This document shows positions 32,965-41,184 of a stretch of DNA of 64,000 nucleotides, one piece after another. The DNA lies in assembly GCF_900177425.1 (NCBI RefSeq), contig NZ_LT840184.1, forward strand, positions 3,264,263 to 3,328,262, in the 5' to 3' direction. Position numbers and translations under genes: made by a program. The notes below the pieces were generated by a model, which worked only from the letters and a program-made list of their open reading frames with translations, made no database searches and was not told the DNA's origin. Numbering within the stretch: position 1 is the first letter of the stretch; every line of letters starts with the position of its first letter. This DNA comes from Paenibacillus uliginis N3/975. Lineage in GTDB: Bacteria; Bacillota; Bacilli; Paenibacillales; Paenibacillaceae.

Positions 32965-33891
32965 ATGAATAATGAATTATTGAATGATTTGATTTCATCT
33001 GTAAATAGTAAGAATCTTCATGTTCTGAATGTAATTGTTAGGCAAAATGGAAATATAATTGCAAAACATGATTTTGAAGAAGAAAGGCCTGCTCTTTTAT
33101 ATTCAGTAAGCAAAACATTTACATCAATGGCAGTCGGTATTGCCATTAGGGAGAGCTACTTTAAAATTAATGACCATGTTATAGATTTTTTCTCAGATAT
33201 TCAATATGACCCAAATCATGAATACCTAAAAGAGATGACTATTCATGATTTGCTTTGCATGGGAACTGGACATGCAGAATGCCCAGTTATGAAGGCTGAT
33301 TGGAGTAGTGGTCAGGAATGGGATATTTCACAATTATTCTTTGATGAACCGATTGTATTTAAACCAGGTACTCATTTTACATATAACAATGCCGCAACCT
33401 ATATGCTTTCAAAAATCATAAGTATTACTACAGGAAGTAACTTGGATGAATACTTAGATAGAAGAATATTTAAACATTTAGACATACCAAAACCTAAATG
33501 GGAGACATGTTCAAAAGGAATTCCACAGGGATTCTCAGGTTTATATTTAACAGCAGAACAATTATCCAGATTCGGGCAATTAATTCTCGATAAAGGTGTC
33601 TGGAAAGGTAAGCAACTGATTCCTTCAAGTTACATTGAACAAGCAACATCTGTCCAAATAAAGACCAACGATTTTAATCCTTATTTTGCTACGGCAGACC
33701 ATCATCAAGGATACGGCTATCAAATATGGATGAACTCTTGCTCTAATTCATATCGTATGGATGGTTTATATGGTCAATATGTTGTAATGTTGCCAGATAA
33801 AAATGCAGTTATAACATATATTTCAAATGAACCACAAAATATGACAGGTGTTCTTGAACTTACATGGGAGACATTAATCGATAAACTATAA
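32965..33891 (+). CDS. Serine hydrolase, class C beta-lactamase fold
   Basis: A 308-residue protein of the beta-lactamase/penicillin-binding-protein-like family. SxxK is LYSVSKTF (Ser47, Lys50), the second motif is TYNNAATYML (YxN), and a GYGYQIW stretch and late beta strands follow. No signal peptide is visible, which argues for a cytosolic esterase or peptidase rather than a drug-inactivating lactamase. GGAGAG lies 7 bases upstream of ATG 32965. The gene is alone between two copies of the second-type site, so it is a clean cassette. Confidence 0.82.
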   Translation: MNNELLNDLISSVNSKNLHVLNVIVRQNGNIIAKHDFEEERPALLYSVSKTFTSMAVGIAIRESYFKINDHVIDFFSDIQYDPNHEYLKEMTIHDLLCMGTGHAECPVMKADWSSGQEWDISQLFFDEPIVFKPGTHFTYNNAATYMLSKIISITTGSNLDEYLDRRIFKHLDIPKPKWETCSKGIPQGFSGLYLTAEQLSRFGQLILDKGVWKGKQLIPSSYIEQATSVQIKTNDFNPYFATADHHQGYGYQIWMNSCSNSYRMDGLYGQYVVMLPDKNAVITYISNEPQNMTGVLELTWETLIDKL

Positions 33892-33940
33892 TCTTATCGA
33901 GGATTATGTGTTGTTATGTTAATACGCATTCTTCTTATTA

Positions 33941-33986
33941 TATGTTTCTATTAGCTTGTTCAAGTAAACAAGCTAATAGAAACATA
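33941..33986. repeat. Long perfect hairpin at the cassette end
   Basis: TATGTTTCTATTAGCTTGTT pairs with AACAAGCTAATAGAAACATA around CAAGTA. It takes the place of the GGCAGCC hairpin of ordinary separators, directly before the second-type site. Confidence 0.75.
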
Positions 33987-33989
33987 TTG

Positions 33990-34021
33990 TTATGCCATTA
34001 AAGGGCGCTTTAACGGAATAA
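33990..34021. repeat. Second-type core site (right border)
   Basis: TTATGCCATTAAA, spacer GGGCGC, TTTAACGGAATAA. It matches 32755-32786 with two arm changes. Confidence 0.75.
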
Positions 34022-34112
34022 CGAAAAGAACCTTCATAAGATATTGTACGAGAATAAGATGTGTTTTTTTAAGCACACTATATCGTAAAATGCAGCTTAA
34101 GATGGAGGCAAC

Positions 34113-34589
34113 ATGAAGACTAAGACAATAATGACATGTATGCTAATGGTGCTTTTAATGTGCTCTGTAAGTTACGCTGAACCGAATAAACTAAAGAATA
34201 CGACAAGTGGATCATCTATTACAGATGGGTATGGTTACTCTCCCTTGAAGATAAAGGAACCAATTATCCCTAAAGTCCCAAAAGGTTGGAGCCTTGTTAC
34301 CAAAACGTTTGAGAACTGTTTTGTTTTAGTATACCTAGATCAGAATGATGAAAAATTTATCGTATCGATAAGTGAGTATAGCCGCAGACCTATCACTCCA
34401 TTAACCAATACAAAACATACGATCGTTCATAATACCACCTATTTTTATGACGAATGGCAAAGTAATCAACGTGGGTGGATGCTTAGATGGGTTAAGGGAG
34501 ATATTTATTTTGAAATGAACAGTGCCACATTAAATGTTGATGAGATGATCAAAATAGCCGAAACGTTAACTCAACAAGTAAAAGAATAA
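34113..34589 (+). CDS. Secreted protein, DUF4367-like domain
   Basis: A 158-residue protein with signal peptide MLMVLLMCSVSYA (cleavage after SYA). The mature domain contains VPKGWSLVTKTFENCFVLVY, SEYSRRPITPL and WMLRWVKGDIYFEMNSATLN then VDEMIKIAETL. This is the pattern of DUF4367/anti-sigma outer domains. GGAGG lies upstream of ATG. It is exported, so it may act at the cell surface. A terminator follows at 34596. Confidence 0.7.
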   Translation: MKTKTIMTCMLMVLLMCSVSYAEPNKLKNTTSGSSITDGYGYSPLKIKEPIIPKVPKGWSLVTKTFENCFVLVYLDQNDEKFIVSISEYSRRPITPLTNTKHTIVHNTTYFYDEWQSNQRGWMLRWVKGDIYFEMNSATLNVDEMIKIAETLTQQVKE

Positions 34590-34595
34590 AAGAAA

Positions 34596-34628
34596 AAACT
34601 GCACCCCTTGAAGAGGATGCAGTTTTTT
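34596..34628 (+). terminator. Rho-independent terminator
   Basis: AAAACTGCACCCC pairs with GAGGATGCAGTTTT and is followed by TTCATC. Confidence 0.7.
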
Positions 34629-34667
34629 CATCTTCTGTATACACTTTTAACTTCGAAGCCATTCCAT

Positions 34668-34725
34668 TGTGTCACATCATATTTTATTTTCATTTAAAAA
34701 ATAGCAGGGGATATAATGTGACACA
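34668..34725. mobile_element. 58-bp family-3 mini-palindrome
   Basis: The termini TGTGTCACATCATAT and ATATAATGTGACACA are inverted with one mismatch around a 28-bp AT-rich centre. The element ends at 34725 and TGTCGG copy 9 starts at 34726, so the two abut exactly. Confidence 0.65.
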
Positions 34726-34839
34726 TGTCGGGGGACAAGAACATGGTCCCATAGAAAGTCGCTAATTTAGCGGCTTTTTTGTTTTATCGGTACAAGTTCT
34801 TGTCCCGAGTCAAGGACAAGAACATGAGCCGATTACCGA
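34726..34839 (+). mobile_element. TGTCGG mini-element, copy 9
   Basis: It starts TGTCGGGGGACAAGAACATG, has the AGTCGCTAATTTAGCGGC stem and a reversed motif, then GGACAAGAACATGAGCCGAT and TACCGA. Only a decayed A-like trace (CCATTAAATAACATAATAGT) follows about 50 bp later. Confidence 0.8.
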
Positions 34840-34980
34840 TTAGATAAGTATCTAACTATTTTTCCATGCAATTTCACAATTAAATCCCATTAAATAACAT
34901 AATAGTGTTATAATTATATTACTTCATCAATATAGTGGTATTGGATATCTAATTAAAATTTTTTACCTAGGGGGTAAATA

Positions 34981-35190
34981 ATGAGCAAAGATTATGAAAC
35001 TCCTGAAAGAACAAGAGAAAGACTAAGACAAGAAGAATTGAAAAATAATCCATTTGGTCATATGAAAGACGGAATTGATAGGGCTCAGTATGGTAGTTTA
35101 GTCGATTTAGTAGGTAGTTTAGGTTGGAAAGGCACTTTAGTATTAATCATTGTTATTATTGTTGGTCTTTTAGTTGCCCAATATTTTTAA
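34981..35190 (+). CDS. Small membrane-tail protein, DUF6366-like
   Basis: A 69-residue protein with a charged N-terminus (TPERTRERLRQEELKNNPFG) and one C-terminal helix (TLVLIIVIIVGLLVAQYF) after SLVDLVGSLGWKG. This organisation matches small DUF6366-type proteins of Bacillales, from memory. The ribosome site GGGGG lies close to ATG. Function unknown. Confidence 0.65.
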   Translation: MSKDYETPERTRERLRQEELKNNPFGHMKDGIDRAQYGSLVDLVGSLGWKGTLVLIIVIIVGLLVAQYF

Positions 35191-35257
35191 GTAAGAGAAA
35201 TTTTTAGTGAGTAAACCAATAAGTTTTAGCCCGCAGTAACTGTATACTGGGGAGACT

Positions 35258-35286
35258 AGAAGCTGGCTTTTTCGCCAGCTTTTTTG
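35258..35286 (+). terminator. Rho-independent terminator
   Basis: AGAAGCTGGC pairs with GCCAGCTTTT around TTTTTC and is followed by T-rich sequence. Confidence 0.75.
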
Positions 35287-35334
35287 GTTTTCTATTAGCA
35301 GATAATGAACCCTTTAATTTTGGAACAATTCTTT

Positions 35335-35476
35335 TGTCGGGGGACAAGAACATAGTCCCATTGAGAGTCGCTATTTTAGCGGCTTTATGTTTTATCGGTA
35401 CAAGTTCTTCTCCTGAGCCAAAGACAAGAACTTGTACCGATTGCCGTAAAGAACACGAACATAGTCCGATCACCGA
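35335..35476 (+). mobile_element. TGTCGG mini-element, copy 10
   Basis: It starts TGTCGGGGGACAAGAACATA, has the TTTTAGCGGC stem and central palindrome (TACAAGTTCTTCTCC / GACAAGAACTTGTACCGATT), and ends ATAGTCCGATCACCGA. An A site follows 37 bp later. The 40 bases between match those after copy 2 almost exactly. Confidence 0.8.
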
Positions 35477-35510
35477 TTAGATAAGTATCTAACTATGTTT
35501 CCATGCAAAT

Positions 35511-35539
35511 TCATTTAGCTAACGAGCAGGATATTTCCA
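35511..35539. repeat. A site (one change in spacer)
   Basis: TCATTTAGCTAAC, GAGCAG, GATATTTCCAAT. Confidence 0.75.
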
Positions 35540-35586
35540 ATATGTGGTGTATATGATTTAATGACATTTTCAAAGCGGAGGTACTT

Positions 35587-35829
35587 ATGAATCCTGCTTT
35601 TGACACCTATATTTAGTCACTGTCCGGCCGGGAAGTGACCGTCATCGGCGCTGGCGTCAGCAACACACCGCTGCTGATCCGCATGCTCTGCTCGGCCGGC
35701 GCGCGCGTCAACGTGCGTGACCGCAATTTAGCTCTGCCCCGGGAGGAGTGGGACGATTTAGGCGTAAGGTTGCGCCTTGGGGAGAATTATCTGGATCGCG
35801 TTGAGGGCGGCATGGTGTCGAGGAACTGA
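35587..35829 (+). pseudogene. MurD N-terminal fragment of foreign composition
   Basis: The frame MNPAFDTYI, TAG, SLSGREVTVIGAGVSNTPLL, GARVNVRDRN, WDDLGVRLRLGENYLD is the N-terminal UDP-MurNAc-Ala binding domain of MurD (VTVIGxGVSN.PL). It carries an early amber codon and ends after about 80 residues, whereas MurD is about 450. GC content is clearly above its neighbours. It is a captured fragment, not a working murein ligase. Confidence 0.7.
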
Positions 35830-35837
35830 TTAAATTA

Positions 35838-35867
35838 ATCCATTAAACCAACGGGGCAGGAAAATTG
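35838..35867. repeat. A site, degenerate
   Basis: TCCATTAAACCAACGGGGCAGG and AAAATTGAG. Confidence 0.6.
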
Positions 35868-35975
35868 AGAGTGGTAACGAATACATAATTCGGATTTCCA
35901 AAAATAGGTGGATTAACGTGATTCCAACTTTCGAGTAATGAATGAATCATAAAATTAAAAGGAGTAACTTTTACT

Positions 35976-37031
35976 ATGGAGGATTTACAAAATTTTGTTT
36001 CAGATTACACGAAAGATAGGAAACATTTACATCTTGTTATCGGGGTTATTAGGGAGGGAGATATTGAATACTATTCATTTTGTAATACTAAAAAGAAAAG
36101 TATGATCCCTCCTGAAAATATGTTGTTTGAAATCGGCTCCATAACCAAACTTTTTACATCAATACTTTTATTAGAAATGGAACGTGAAAAACTGGTTTCC
36201 TCGAATGACTTTGTTGGTAGGTACGTGCATCATGTTGAAAACGAATATTTGAATAAGATTACCTTGAAAAATCTTGTTACTCATACCTCAGGATTACCGA
36301 TATTGGCAACAAATCACATTTTGTCTAAAAACAGATTGAATCCTTATTCAAATTATACCGAGGATGATTTATCTGCTTTTTTATCTAATGCTGACTACAC
36401 TGATAGCATTGGTTCGTTTGAATATTCCAATACCGGTATGGGCTTACTGGGAAACATTCTATGTAAAGTGTCAGGAAGTACGTATGACGATCTGTTAAAA
36501 AAATATATAACGAGCCAATTAAAGATGGGTGAGACAGCCGTTATCCTTGATTCAGAACAGAAAAGCAGATTATTGAATGGACACACTTCAACTGGGAAAA
36601 GAGTCCCTCATTGGGATCTTTCTGTACATGAAGGAGCAGGGGCGATTAAGTCATCTGTTAGAGATTTGAGTTTATTTATCCAAGCCAATCTATATGATGA
36701 TAATCCGATAGCCTCTACACTACAAAAAAGTCATCTCCCTATATTGAACGGAGATTCGAACCGATATTTTGGCTGGCATAATGATAAACTTCTAGATAAA
36801 TGTATCCTCTGGCATAACGGGGCCACATATGGTTTTAATAGTTATTTAGCGTTGAATAAGGAACTTGGAATAGGGATTGTATTACTGTCAAATTATTGTT
36901 ATGCATCGATTTCCATTGTTGATCATTATTTTGATCAATTAATAAAATTGATTACTAAAAAAGAGCCTTCTCAAGGAGTTTTTGTAGACCCTATAGGTAA
37001 AAAAGTAATGGAAGCAATCATACAGAGATAA
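35976..37031 (+). CDS. Serine hydrolase, beta-lactamase/D-Ala-D-Ala carboxypeptidase fold
   Basis: A 351-residue protein. SxxK is FEIGSITKLF (Ser55, Lys58), the YxN motif is FEYSNTGMGLL, and the KTG-like position is WHNGATYGFN (HNG). There is no signal peptide or membrane anchor, so it is probably a cytosolic esterase or peptide hydrolase. GGAG lies 13 bases before ATG. It shares the fold but little close similarity with 32965. One-gene cassette. Confidence 0.85.
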   Translation: MEDLQNFVSDYTKDRKHLHLVIGVIREGDIEYYSFCNTKKKSMIPPENMLFEIGSITKLFTSILLLEMEREKLVSSNDFVGRYVHHVENEYLNKITLKNLVTHTSGLPILATNHILSKNRLNPYSNYTEDDLSAFLSNADYTDSIGSFEYSNTGMGLLGNILCKVSGSTYDDLLKKYITSQLKMGETAVILDSEQKSRLLNGHTSTGKRVPHWDLSVHEGAGAIKSSVRDLSLFIQANLYDDNPIASTLQKSHLPILNGDSNRYFGWHNDKLLDKCILWHNGATYGFNSYLALNKELGIGIVLLSNYCYASISIVDHYFDQLIKLITKKEPSQGVFVDPIGKKVMEAIIQR

Positions 37032-37032
37032 A

Positions 37033-37105
37033 TGTCATTAAAGTAACGGGAAACTTATGTAGACTTTTCGGCACTTTCATTCCTGTTTGTGCCGACTTAG
37101 TCGGA
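37033..37105. repeat. Separator: B site and hairpin, no A site
   Basis: B: TCATTAAAGTAAC, GGGAAAC, TTATGTAGAC. The stem TCGGCAC...GTGCCGA is followed immediately by the next gene. The missing A site suggests a deletion of the border. Confidence 0.65.
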
Positions 37106-37117
37106 TTGGAGATTATT

Positions 37118-38143
37118 ATGAAAAGAGTTGGAATTGTTACTTTTTATTATAAAAACTATAATTACGGTGGCCAACTTGGAGCTTATGCACTGCAAAAAGC
37201 TATAGCTAAGTTAGGATTTGATTGTGAGCAAATTACATTCAAGTGGCAAAACGAATTCTACTTACAAGCATGTGAAAGCGCTAAAAGTGCTGAACATTTT
37301 AGGACTTTTTCCGAAAGCATTCCCCACAGCGAACGTTTATATACAGTATCTGATATTGCAGAATGTGTTGATGATTACGATATTTTTGTTTGCGGTAGCG
37401 ACCAAATTTGGGGTCTTTCGCATGTTCTTTCCGATGACAATTTACCCTGTATGGCACTTTCTTTTGTTCCAGCATCAAAAACGAAAATTGCATACGCAGC
37501 AAGCATGGGAGGAGCAGAAATAGGGCCCGATCGAAAAAATATCCTTGCTCCACACGTTAATTCCTTAGACTTTGTTTCTGTTCGTGAAAATAGTGCAATC
37601 CCTTTTGTGAAAACGATGACAAATAGAGACGTTACTCATGTATTGGATCCTGTAATGCTTTTAGATCAATCCGAATGGGATGATATATCTGCTACTCCGC
37701 CAGAAAAACCCTATATACTCACCTATGATTTACGAGATACAGGGGTTCAGGATTATGCTGAAGCACTTTCAAAAAAGTACGGATACGAGATTATATCTCT
37801 TGCAACTGCTGGATCAGCTACGTTTGGTCCGAAGGAATTTGTAGGGTACATAAAACACGCTAAGTATTTTATTACTAGTGCTTTTCATGGGGCTGTTTTT
37901 GCCATTTTATATAAGGTTCCATTTTTGGTTTTCCCGGTATCTAATAATCCACAAGACCCCAAATCAATGGATACAAGACTGATAGCTCTGCTGGATGCGT
38001 TTGACTTATCTTCTTGCTATGCTTATGATTCATCAAATATTTCAAATATTGATGATGTTACTTTTCATCATATAGACGAATCAAAAACAAGTGCATTTCG
38101 TCATAATTCACTTCAATTTCTTAAAGATGCTTTGGAATCTTAA
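37118..38143 (+). CDS. Polysaccharide pyruvyl transferase family protein
   Basis: A 341-residue GT-B-like protein of the pyruvyl transferase family (PF04230). It starts RVGIVTFYYKNYNYGGQLGA, has the signature DIFVCGSDQIWG at about 90-100, FVSVRENSAIPFV, and the C-terminal YFITSAFHGAVFAILYKVPF with the conserved HG. Such enzymes add pyruvate ketals to exopolysaccharide or secondary-wall sugars, the anchor used by SLH-domain proteins in Paenibacillus. TTGGAG precedes ATG 37118. A lone copy without glycosyltransferase neighbours is unusual. Confidence 0.85.
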   Translation: MKRVGIVTFYYKNYNYGGQLGAYALQKAIAKLGFDCEQITFKWQNEFYLQACESAKSAEHFRTFSESIPHSERLYTVSDIAECVDDYDIFVCGSDQIWGLSHVLSDDNLPCMALSFVPASKTKIAYAASMGGAEIGPDRKNILAPHVNSLDFVSVRENSAIPFVKTMTNRDVTHVLDPVMLLDQSEWDDISATPPEKPYILTYDLRDTGVQDYAEALSKKYGYEIISLATAGSATFGPKEFVGYIKHAKYFITSAFHGAVFAILYKVPFLVFPVSNNPQDPKSMDTRLIALLDAFDLSSCYAYDSSNISNIDDVTFHHIDESKTSAFRHNSLQFLKDALES

Positions 38144-38268
38144 AATAAACTAAAGCTTGTGTGCGCTAGGCGAGGGCATTTACAAATGCGGATGAGTGTT
38201 GTCAAACATGAAGGAAGGGTTAAGTTATGAAAGGAATATTTGACGAATTTTGACCTTGATATTCAAAA

Positions 38269-38362
38269 AGGTCAGCATTGATGTGACGAATACAGGACCC
38301 CGGCACGGTACAGAAACAGTACAGTGTTATCTGCGGGCGCATCATGCTAGTTTGGGTAGGCC
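38269..38362 (+). pseudogene. GH3 beta-glucosidase FnIII-like fragment
   Basis: One frame reads KVSIDVTNTGPRHGTETVQC and YLRAHHASLG. This resembles the C-terminal fibronectin-III-like domain of family 3 glycosidases (VTNTG...G.E.VQ.Y). Only about 30 codons are left. Confidence 0.5.
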
Positions 38363-38379
38363 CAACTGTGAAGTGCTAT

Positions 38380-38614
38380 CAGCCAACAGTTAGTAAAACT
38401 TGAAATTGAGGGTTATATTTACAGAAAGCAACATTTAGAAGATAAGCATACATTTTCAGTTGAATTAGGCGAAAAAGGATTGCTTTACAAAGAAGAAATG
38501 AAAATATTTATGTATCGGATTTCCGAAAAATATTATGCGAGTTTATAACCCGAAGAATTAACAAACTTTTTATCCGCACTTCAAAAGCTAACAAAAGTAA
38601 TTGATAAACTGTAG
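38380..38614 (+). pseudogene. MarR-family regulator, C-terminal remnant
   Basis: QLVKLEIEGYIYRKQHLEDK, HTFSVELGEKGLLYKEEM, then a stop after YYASL and a final EELTNFLSALQKLTKVIDKL. This is the wing and dimer helix of a MarR regulator (VxxLExxGYIxR...DKRxFxVxLTEKG). The DNA-recognition helix and N-terminus are missing. Confidence 0.65.
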
Positions 38615-38696
38615 TGATTATAAAAATTAACTACCGTACGTTTATTACCTTTCAACAAATGGAGTATTTAAAGCTTTATATATTTGTGAAAATCCA

Positions 38697-38724
38697 CACT
38701 TAAACTAACGGGCAGTTTAGCTTG
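38697..38724. repeat. A site
   Basis: CTTAAACTAAC, spacer GGGCAG, TTTAGCTTGG. Confidence 0.7.
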
Positions 38725-38808
38725 GTAAAAGCTATGCAATGTGATAGGGGAATTGGTCTATCTGTAGAATAAATACTCAATTATTGTTTATTGAGGGGAC
38801 CTAACCTT

Positions 38809-39126
38809 ATGAAGCTTTTTGCGAAGGAAGTTAAGAAGATTGTGATCAACAATTATGAGTTTCTTTGCGTAATCGACCAAAGACCTGAAAAGGACTTCAT
38901 TAGTTTTAAAATATACCCGTCCGAAACGAAAACATCGTATTTCTTAATAATATTTTCTTGGAAAATCAACTGGGTAACGAATCTTTATCAACCGATGGTT
39001 TGTGCGAAGTTAATTCATCTTGCCATAAGCACTGGTTGGAACTATGTATACTGAACACTCTGTATTTAAGGTCCAAAATGGAGACGACCTAATTGGTCAA
39101 TTAGGTTTAGATCAGTTAGAACGATA
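38809..39126 (+). pseudogene. Hypothetical protein with late frameshift
   Basis: The frame starts MKLFAKEVKKIVINNYEFLC after GAGGGG and runs to WNYVY at 39054. In the next frame the sequence continues YTEHSVFKVQNGDDLIGQLG and LDQLER to 39126, with similar composition and directly before the B site. The intact product was probably about 107 residues. No family recognised. Confidence 0.5.
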
Positions 39127-39134
39127 ACTTCAAT

Positions 39135-39236
39135 CGATGAACTAACGGAACACGATAGCTTAAAAAATATCTATAATGAGGCTGCTGGCATAGTTCGGGA
39201 GCCTTGTTGCGCTAACGGGCATTGTAAGTTAATTAT
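39135..39236. repeat. Complete separator: B site, hairpin, A site
   Basis: B: GATGAACTAAC, GGAACAC, GATAGCTTAAA. Stem region: GAGGCTGCTGGC...GGGAGCCTTGT. A: GCGCTAAC, GGGCAT, TGTAAGTTAATT. Confidence 0.8.
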
Positions 39237-39393
39237 GCGTACAGAAGCAAAATTCACGAGATACTATCCTTCCTATAGTAAGTGATACAATACCTTAACA
39301 TATTATTTGAGCAAAATATTAATCCCTTTACTTAAAAGATGATCGAGGCGTATAATTCGTTAAGACATCGGAGTGAGAAGAGGGAAATTGATT

Positions 39394-40272
39394 ATGAACA
39401 ACGGGTTGGTTAATGCTATTATCGCGTATATCATGTGGGGGGTTCTCCCACTTTATTGGAAGTTGTTTAACGATGTGCCGGCAGGAGAGATTCTGTCACA
39501 TCGGGTTGTCTGGTCGTTTGTCTTCATGGGTATTCTCGTCACCGTCCAGCGTCGCTGGGGTGACATGAAGCGGATTGCGGCTAGCCGCTCGCTCCTGCTG
39601 TCGCTCACCGCTAGCGGACTGCTGATCGCTGCTAATTGGCTCATCTTCATCTGGGCGGTCAACAACGGCCATGTCGTCGAGACAAGTCTAGGTTATTATT
39701 TGAACCCATTGCTTAACGTTCTGCTTGCGGTTGTCTTCCTTCATGAGAAGCCAAACCGTGGCCAATGGCTCGCGATTGCCATCGCTGGTGCAGCGGTGCT
39801 CATCATCGCCATCGACTACGGACGGTTCCCATGGATCTCAATCTCACTGGCCGTGACGTTTGGCTTGTACGGCCTCGCGAAGAAGAAGATCGGACAAGAC
39901 GCTTCTGTAGGCTTGCTATCGGAGACGGCTGTAGTCCTGCCCGTTGCGCTCGGCTACTGGATCTATTTGGCCACCGTGGGAAAGACGACCGCATGGACGC
40001 TACCTGTATCCACGTTCGTCGAACTGCTTCTTTCCGGCGTGCTAACAGCGCTACCGCTGCTTTTCTTTGCGCGAGCGGCCGCCCGGATGGAACTGTCCAC
40101 GCTAGGTTTCGTACAATATATCGGGCCGACGATCATGTTGTTACTGAGCGTATTCGCGTTCAAGGAATCGGTCTCGCCGGTTCTTCTCATCGGCTTCGCG
40201 CTCATCTGGACAGCGCTTGTCGTATACGCTACGGCATCAGTTCGCGGCACGAAACTTGCGAAGGCACGCTGA
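39394..40272 (+). CDS. rarD: EamA-family transporter RarD
   Basis: A 292-residue RarD-type drug/metabolite transporter with ten predicted membrane helices. The family hallmarks are AIIAYIMWGVLPLYWKLF at the start, EILSHRVVWSFVFM, WAVNNGHVVETSLGYYLNPL in the middle and LGFVQYIGPTIMLLLSVFAF near the end. Start ATG 39394 with GAGGGA 8 bases upstream. The coding region is notably richer in GC and in CG dinucleotides than neighbouring cassettes, which suggests a different donor genome. The substrate is unknown; RarD is linked to chloramphenicol sensitivity in Gram-negatives. Confidence 0.88.
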   Translation: MNNGLVNAIIAYIMWGVLPLYWKLFNDVPAGEILSHRVVWSFVFMGILVTVQRRWGDMKRIAASRSLLLSLTASGLLIAANWLIFIWAVNNGHVVETSLGYYLNPLLNVLLAVVFLHEKPNRGQWLAIAIAGAAVLIIAIDYGRFPWISISLAVTFGLYGLAKKKIGQDASVGLLSETAVVLPVALGYWIYLATVGKTTAWTLPVSTFVELLLSGVLTALPLLFFARAAARMELSTLGFVQYIGPTIMLLLSVFAFKESVSPVLLIGFALIWTALVVYATASVRGTKLAKAR

Positions 40273-40380
40273 CGGAATACACGTCCACCCATCCGGTACC
40301 ATCATAACAGCTATTTTCGTCCGCAGGGGAGGAGATGGCTGTTTTCTGTTTGGGATTAAGCTAATGGCAGGGTAGTGAAA
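40268..40380. repeat. Separator, degenerate: B site, hairpin, A site
   Basis: GCTGACGGAATACACG looks like a B core. AACAGCTATTTTC pairs partly with GAGATGGCTGTTTTC. A: GATTAAGCTAA, TGGCAG, GGTAGTGAAAT. Confidence 0.65.
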
Positions 40381-40463
40381 TGGTCATATGGAATTAATAT
40401 ACAAACATTCGACTTTAATATTGGCTAGACACTTACAGTGACATACTTATAGGAGGTAATTAT

Positions 40464-40754
40464 TTGTTCGGAAATATAGACTTTTCACCAGGTGTGATTT
40501 TTTGTGATGTAACAAATGATGCTTCTTGTTTAAAGGATGAAGACATATTTCAAGTTCGTTATGAGAACTTGCCAATAGACTTGGTAATCGACTTGGGTTG
40601 GTATAGGACAAACTATGCCATCATGGTGATTAAGGATATGGATTGGACGGAACCATTGCTTGTTAAGAAGTGTACGGAAGTATCAGACCTTGAATATATA
40701 ATGAATGAATGTGCCCTTTTTGTAAGAATGCTTTTAAGAAACTCGCTAAGCTAA
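40464..40754 (+). CDS. Hypothetical protein
   Basis: A 96-residue soluble protein starting at TTG, with AGGAGGTAA nine bases upstream (an ideal site that fixes the start): LFGNIDFSPGVIFCDVTNDA, then LPIDLVIDLGWYRTNYAIMV. It looks like a single alpha/beta domain. The stop TAA lies within the left arm of the B site (CTAAGCTAAC). Not recognised. One-gene cassette. Confidence 0.65.
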   Translation: MFGNIDFSPGVIFCDVTNDASCLKDEDIFQVRYENLPIDLVIDLGWYRTNYAIMVIKDMDWTEPLLVKKCTEVSDLEYIMNECALFVRMLLRNSLS

Positions 40755-40855
40755 CGGGGAACGATAGTTATATATCTATAAGATGGCAGCCGATCAATAC
40801 GATCGGTTGCTTTTTCTTTATGCTAACGGGCAGTTTAATTAAACAATTCAATTAG
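40741..40855. repeat. Complete separator: B site, GGCAGCC hairpin, A site
   Basis: B: CTAAGCTAAC, GGGGAAC, GATAGTTATAT. Stem: TGGCAGCCGATC...GATCGGTTGCTTTTTC. A: ATGCTAAC, GGGCAG, TTTAATTAAAC. The stem is the same as in 43231-43332. Confidence 0.85.
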
Positions 40856-41184
40856 AGTATTAATGACTTTTTCGCGATTGATTTGATTTTATCAGATTTT
40901 ATCGTATGAAACAGGTGGTAGACACATTAAAATGTCAGGATTTTATAAAGATGTGTCCGTATAAGATAAATACTAGACGTATGGAATGACCTATTATTAC
41001 TTCGAATACCTGTGGAGATGTTAAGTGAAATACCAATAATTAATTATTAAGAGGTGTTTTATGAGAGATCATGATTCAGAGTCCTAATTGGAATGGCCGA
41101 ACCTTGTAAAAACAAAAGTGGAGTAAAAGCCTGAAAGCAATTATTTCACGACGTATTATGACTAAGAAAGGCGTGATTATAGAA
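40856..41184. other. Intergenic region with a short leader-like frame
   Basis: No gene is seen. An 8-codon frame (MRDHDSES) with AAGAGGTG upstream begins at 41060 and could be a leader peptide or the remnant of a gene start. The rest is AT-rich without clear structure. Confidence 0.3.

Noticed and set aside
39765..40307. A 180-codon frame inside rarD
   Set aside because: High GC in rarD leaves alternative frames open; the RarD frame has all family motifs, the other has none.
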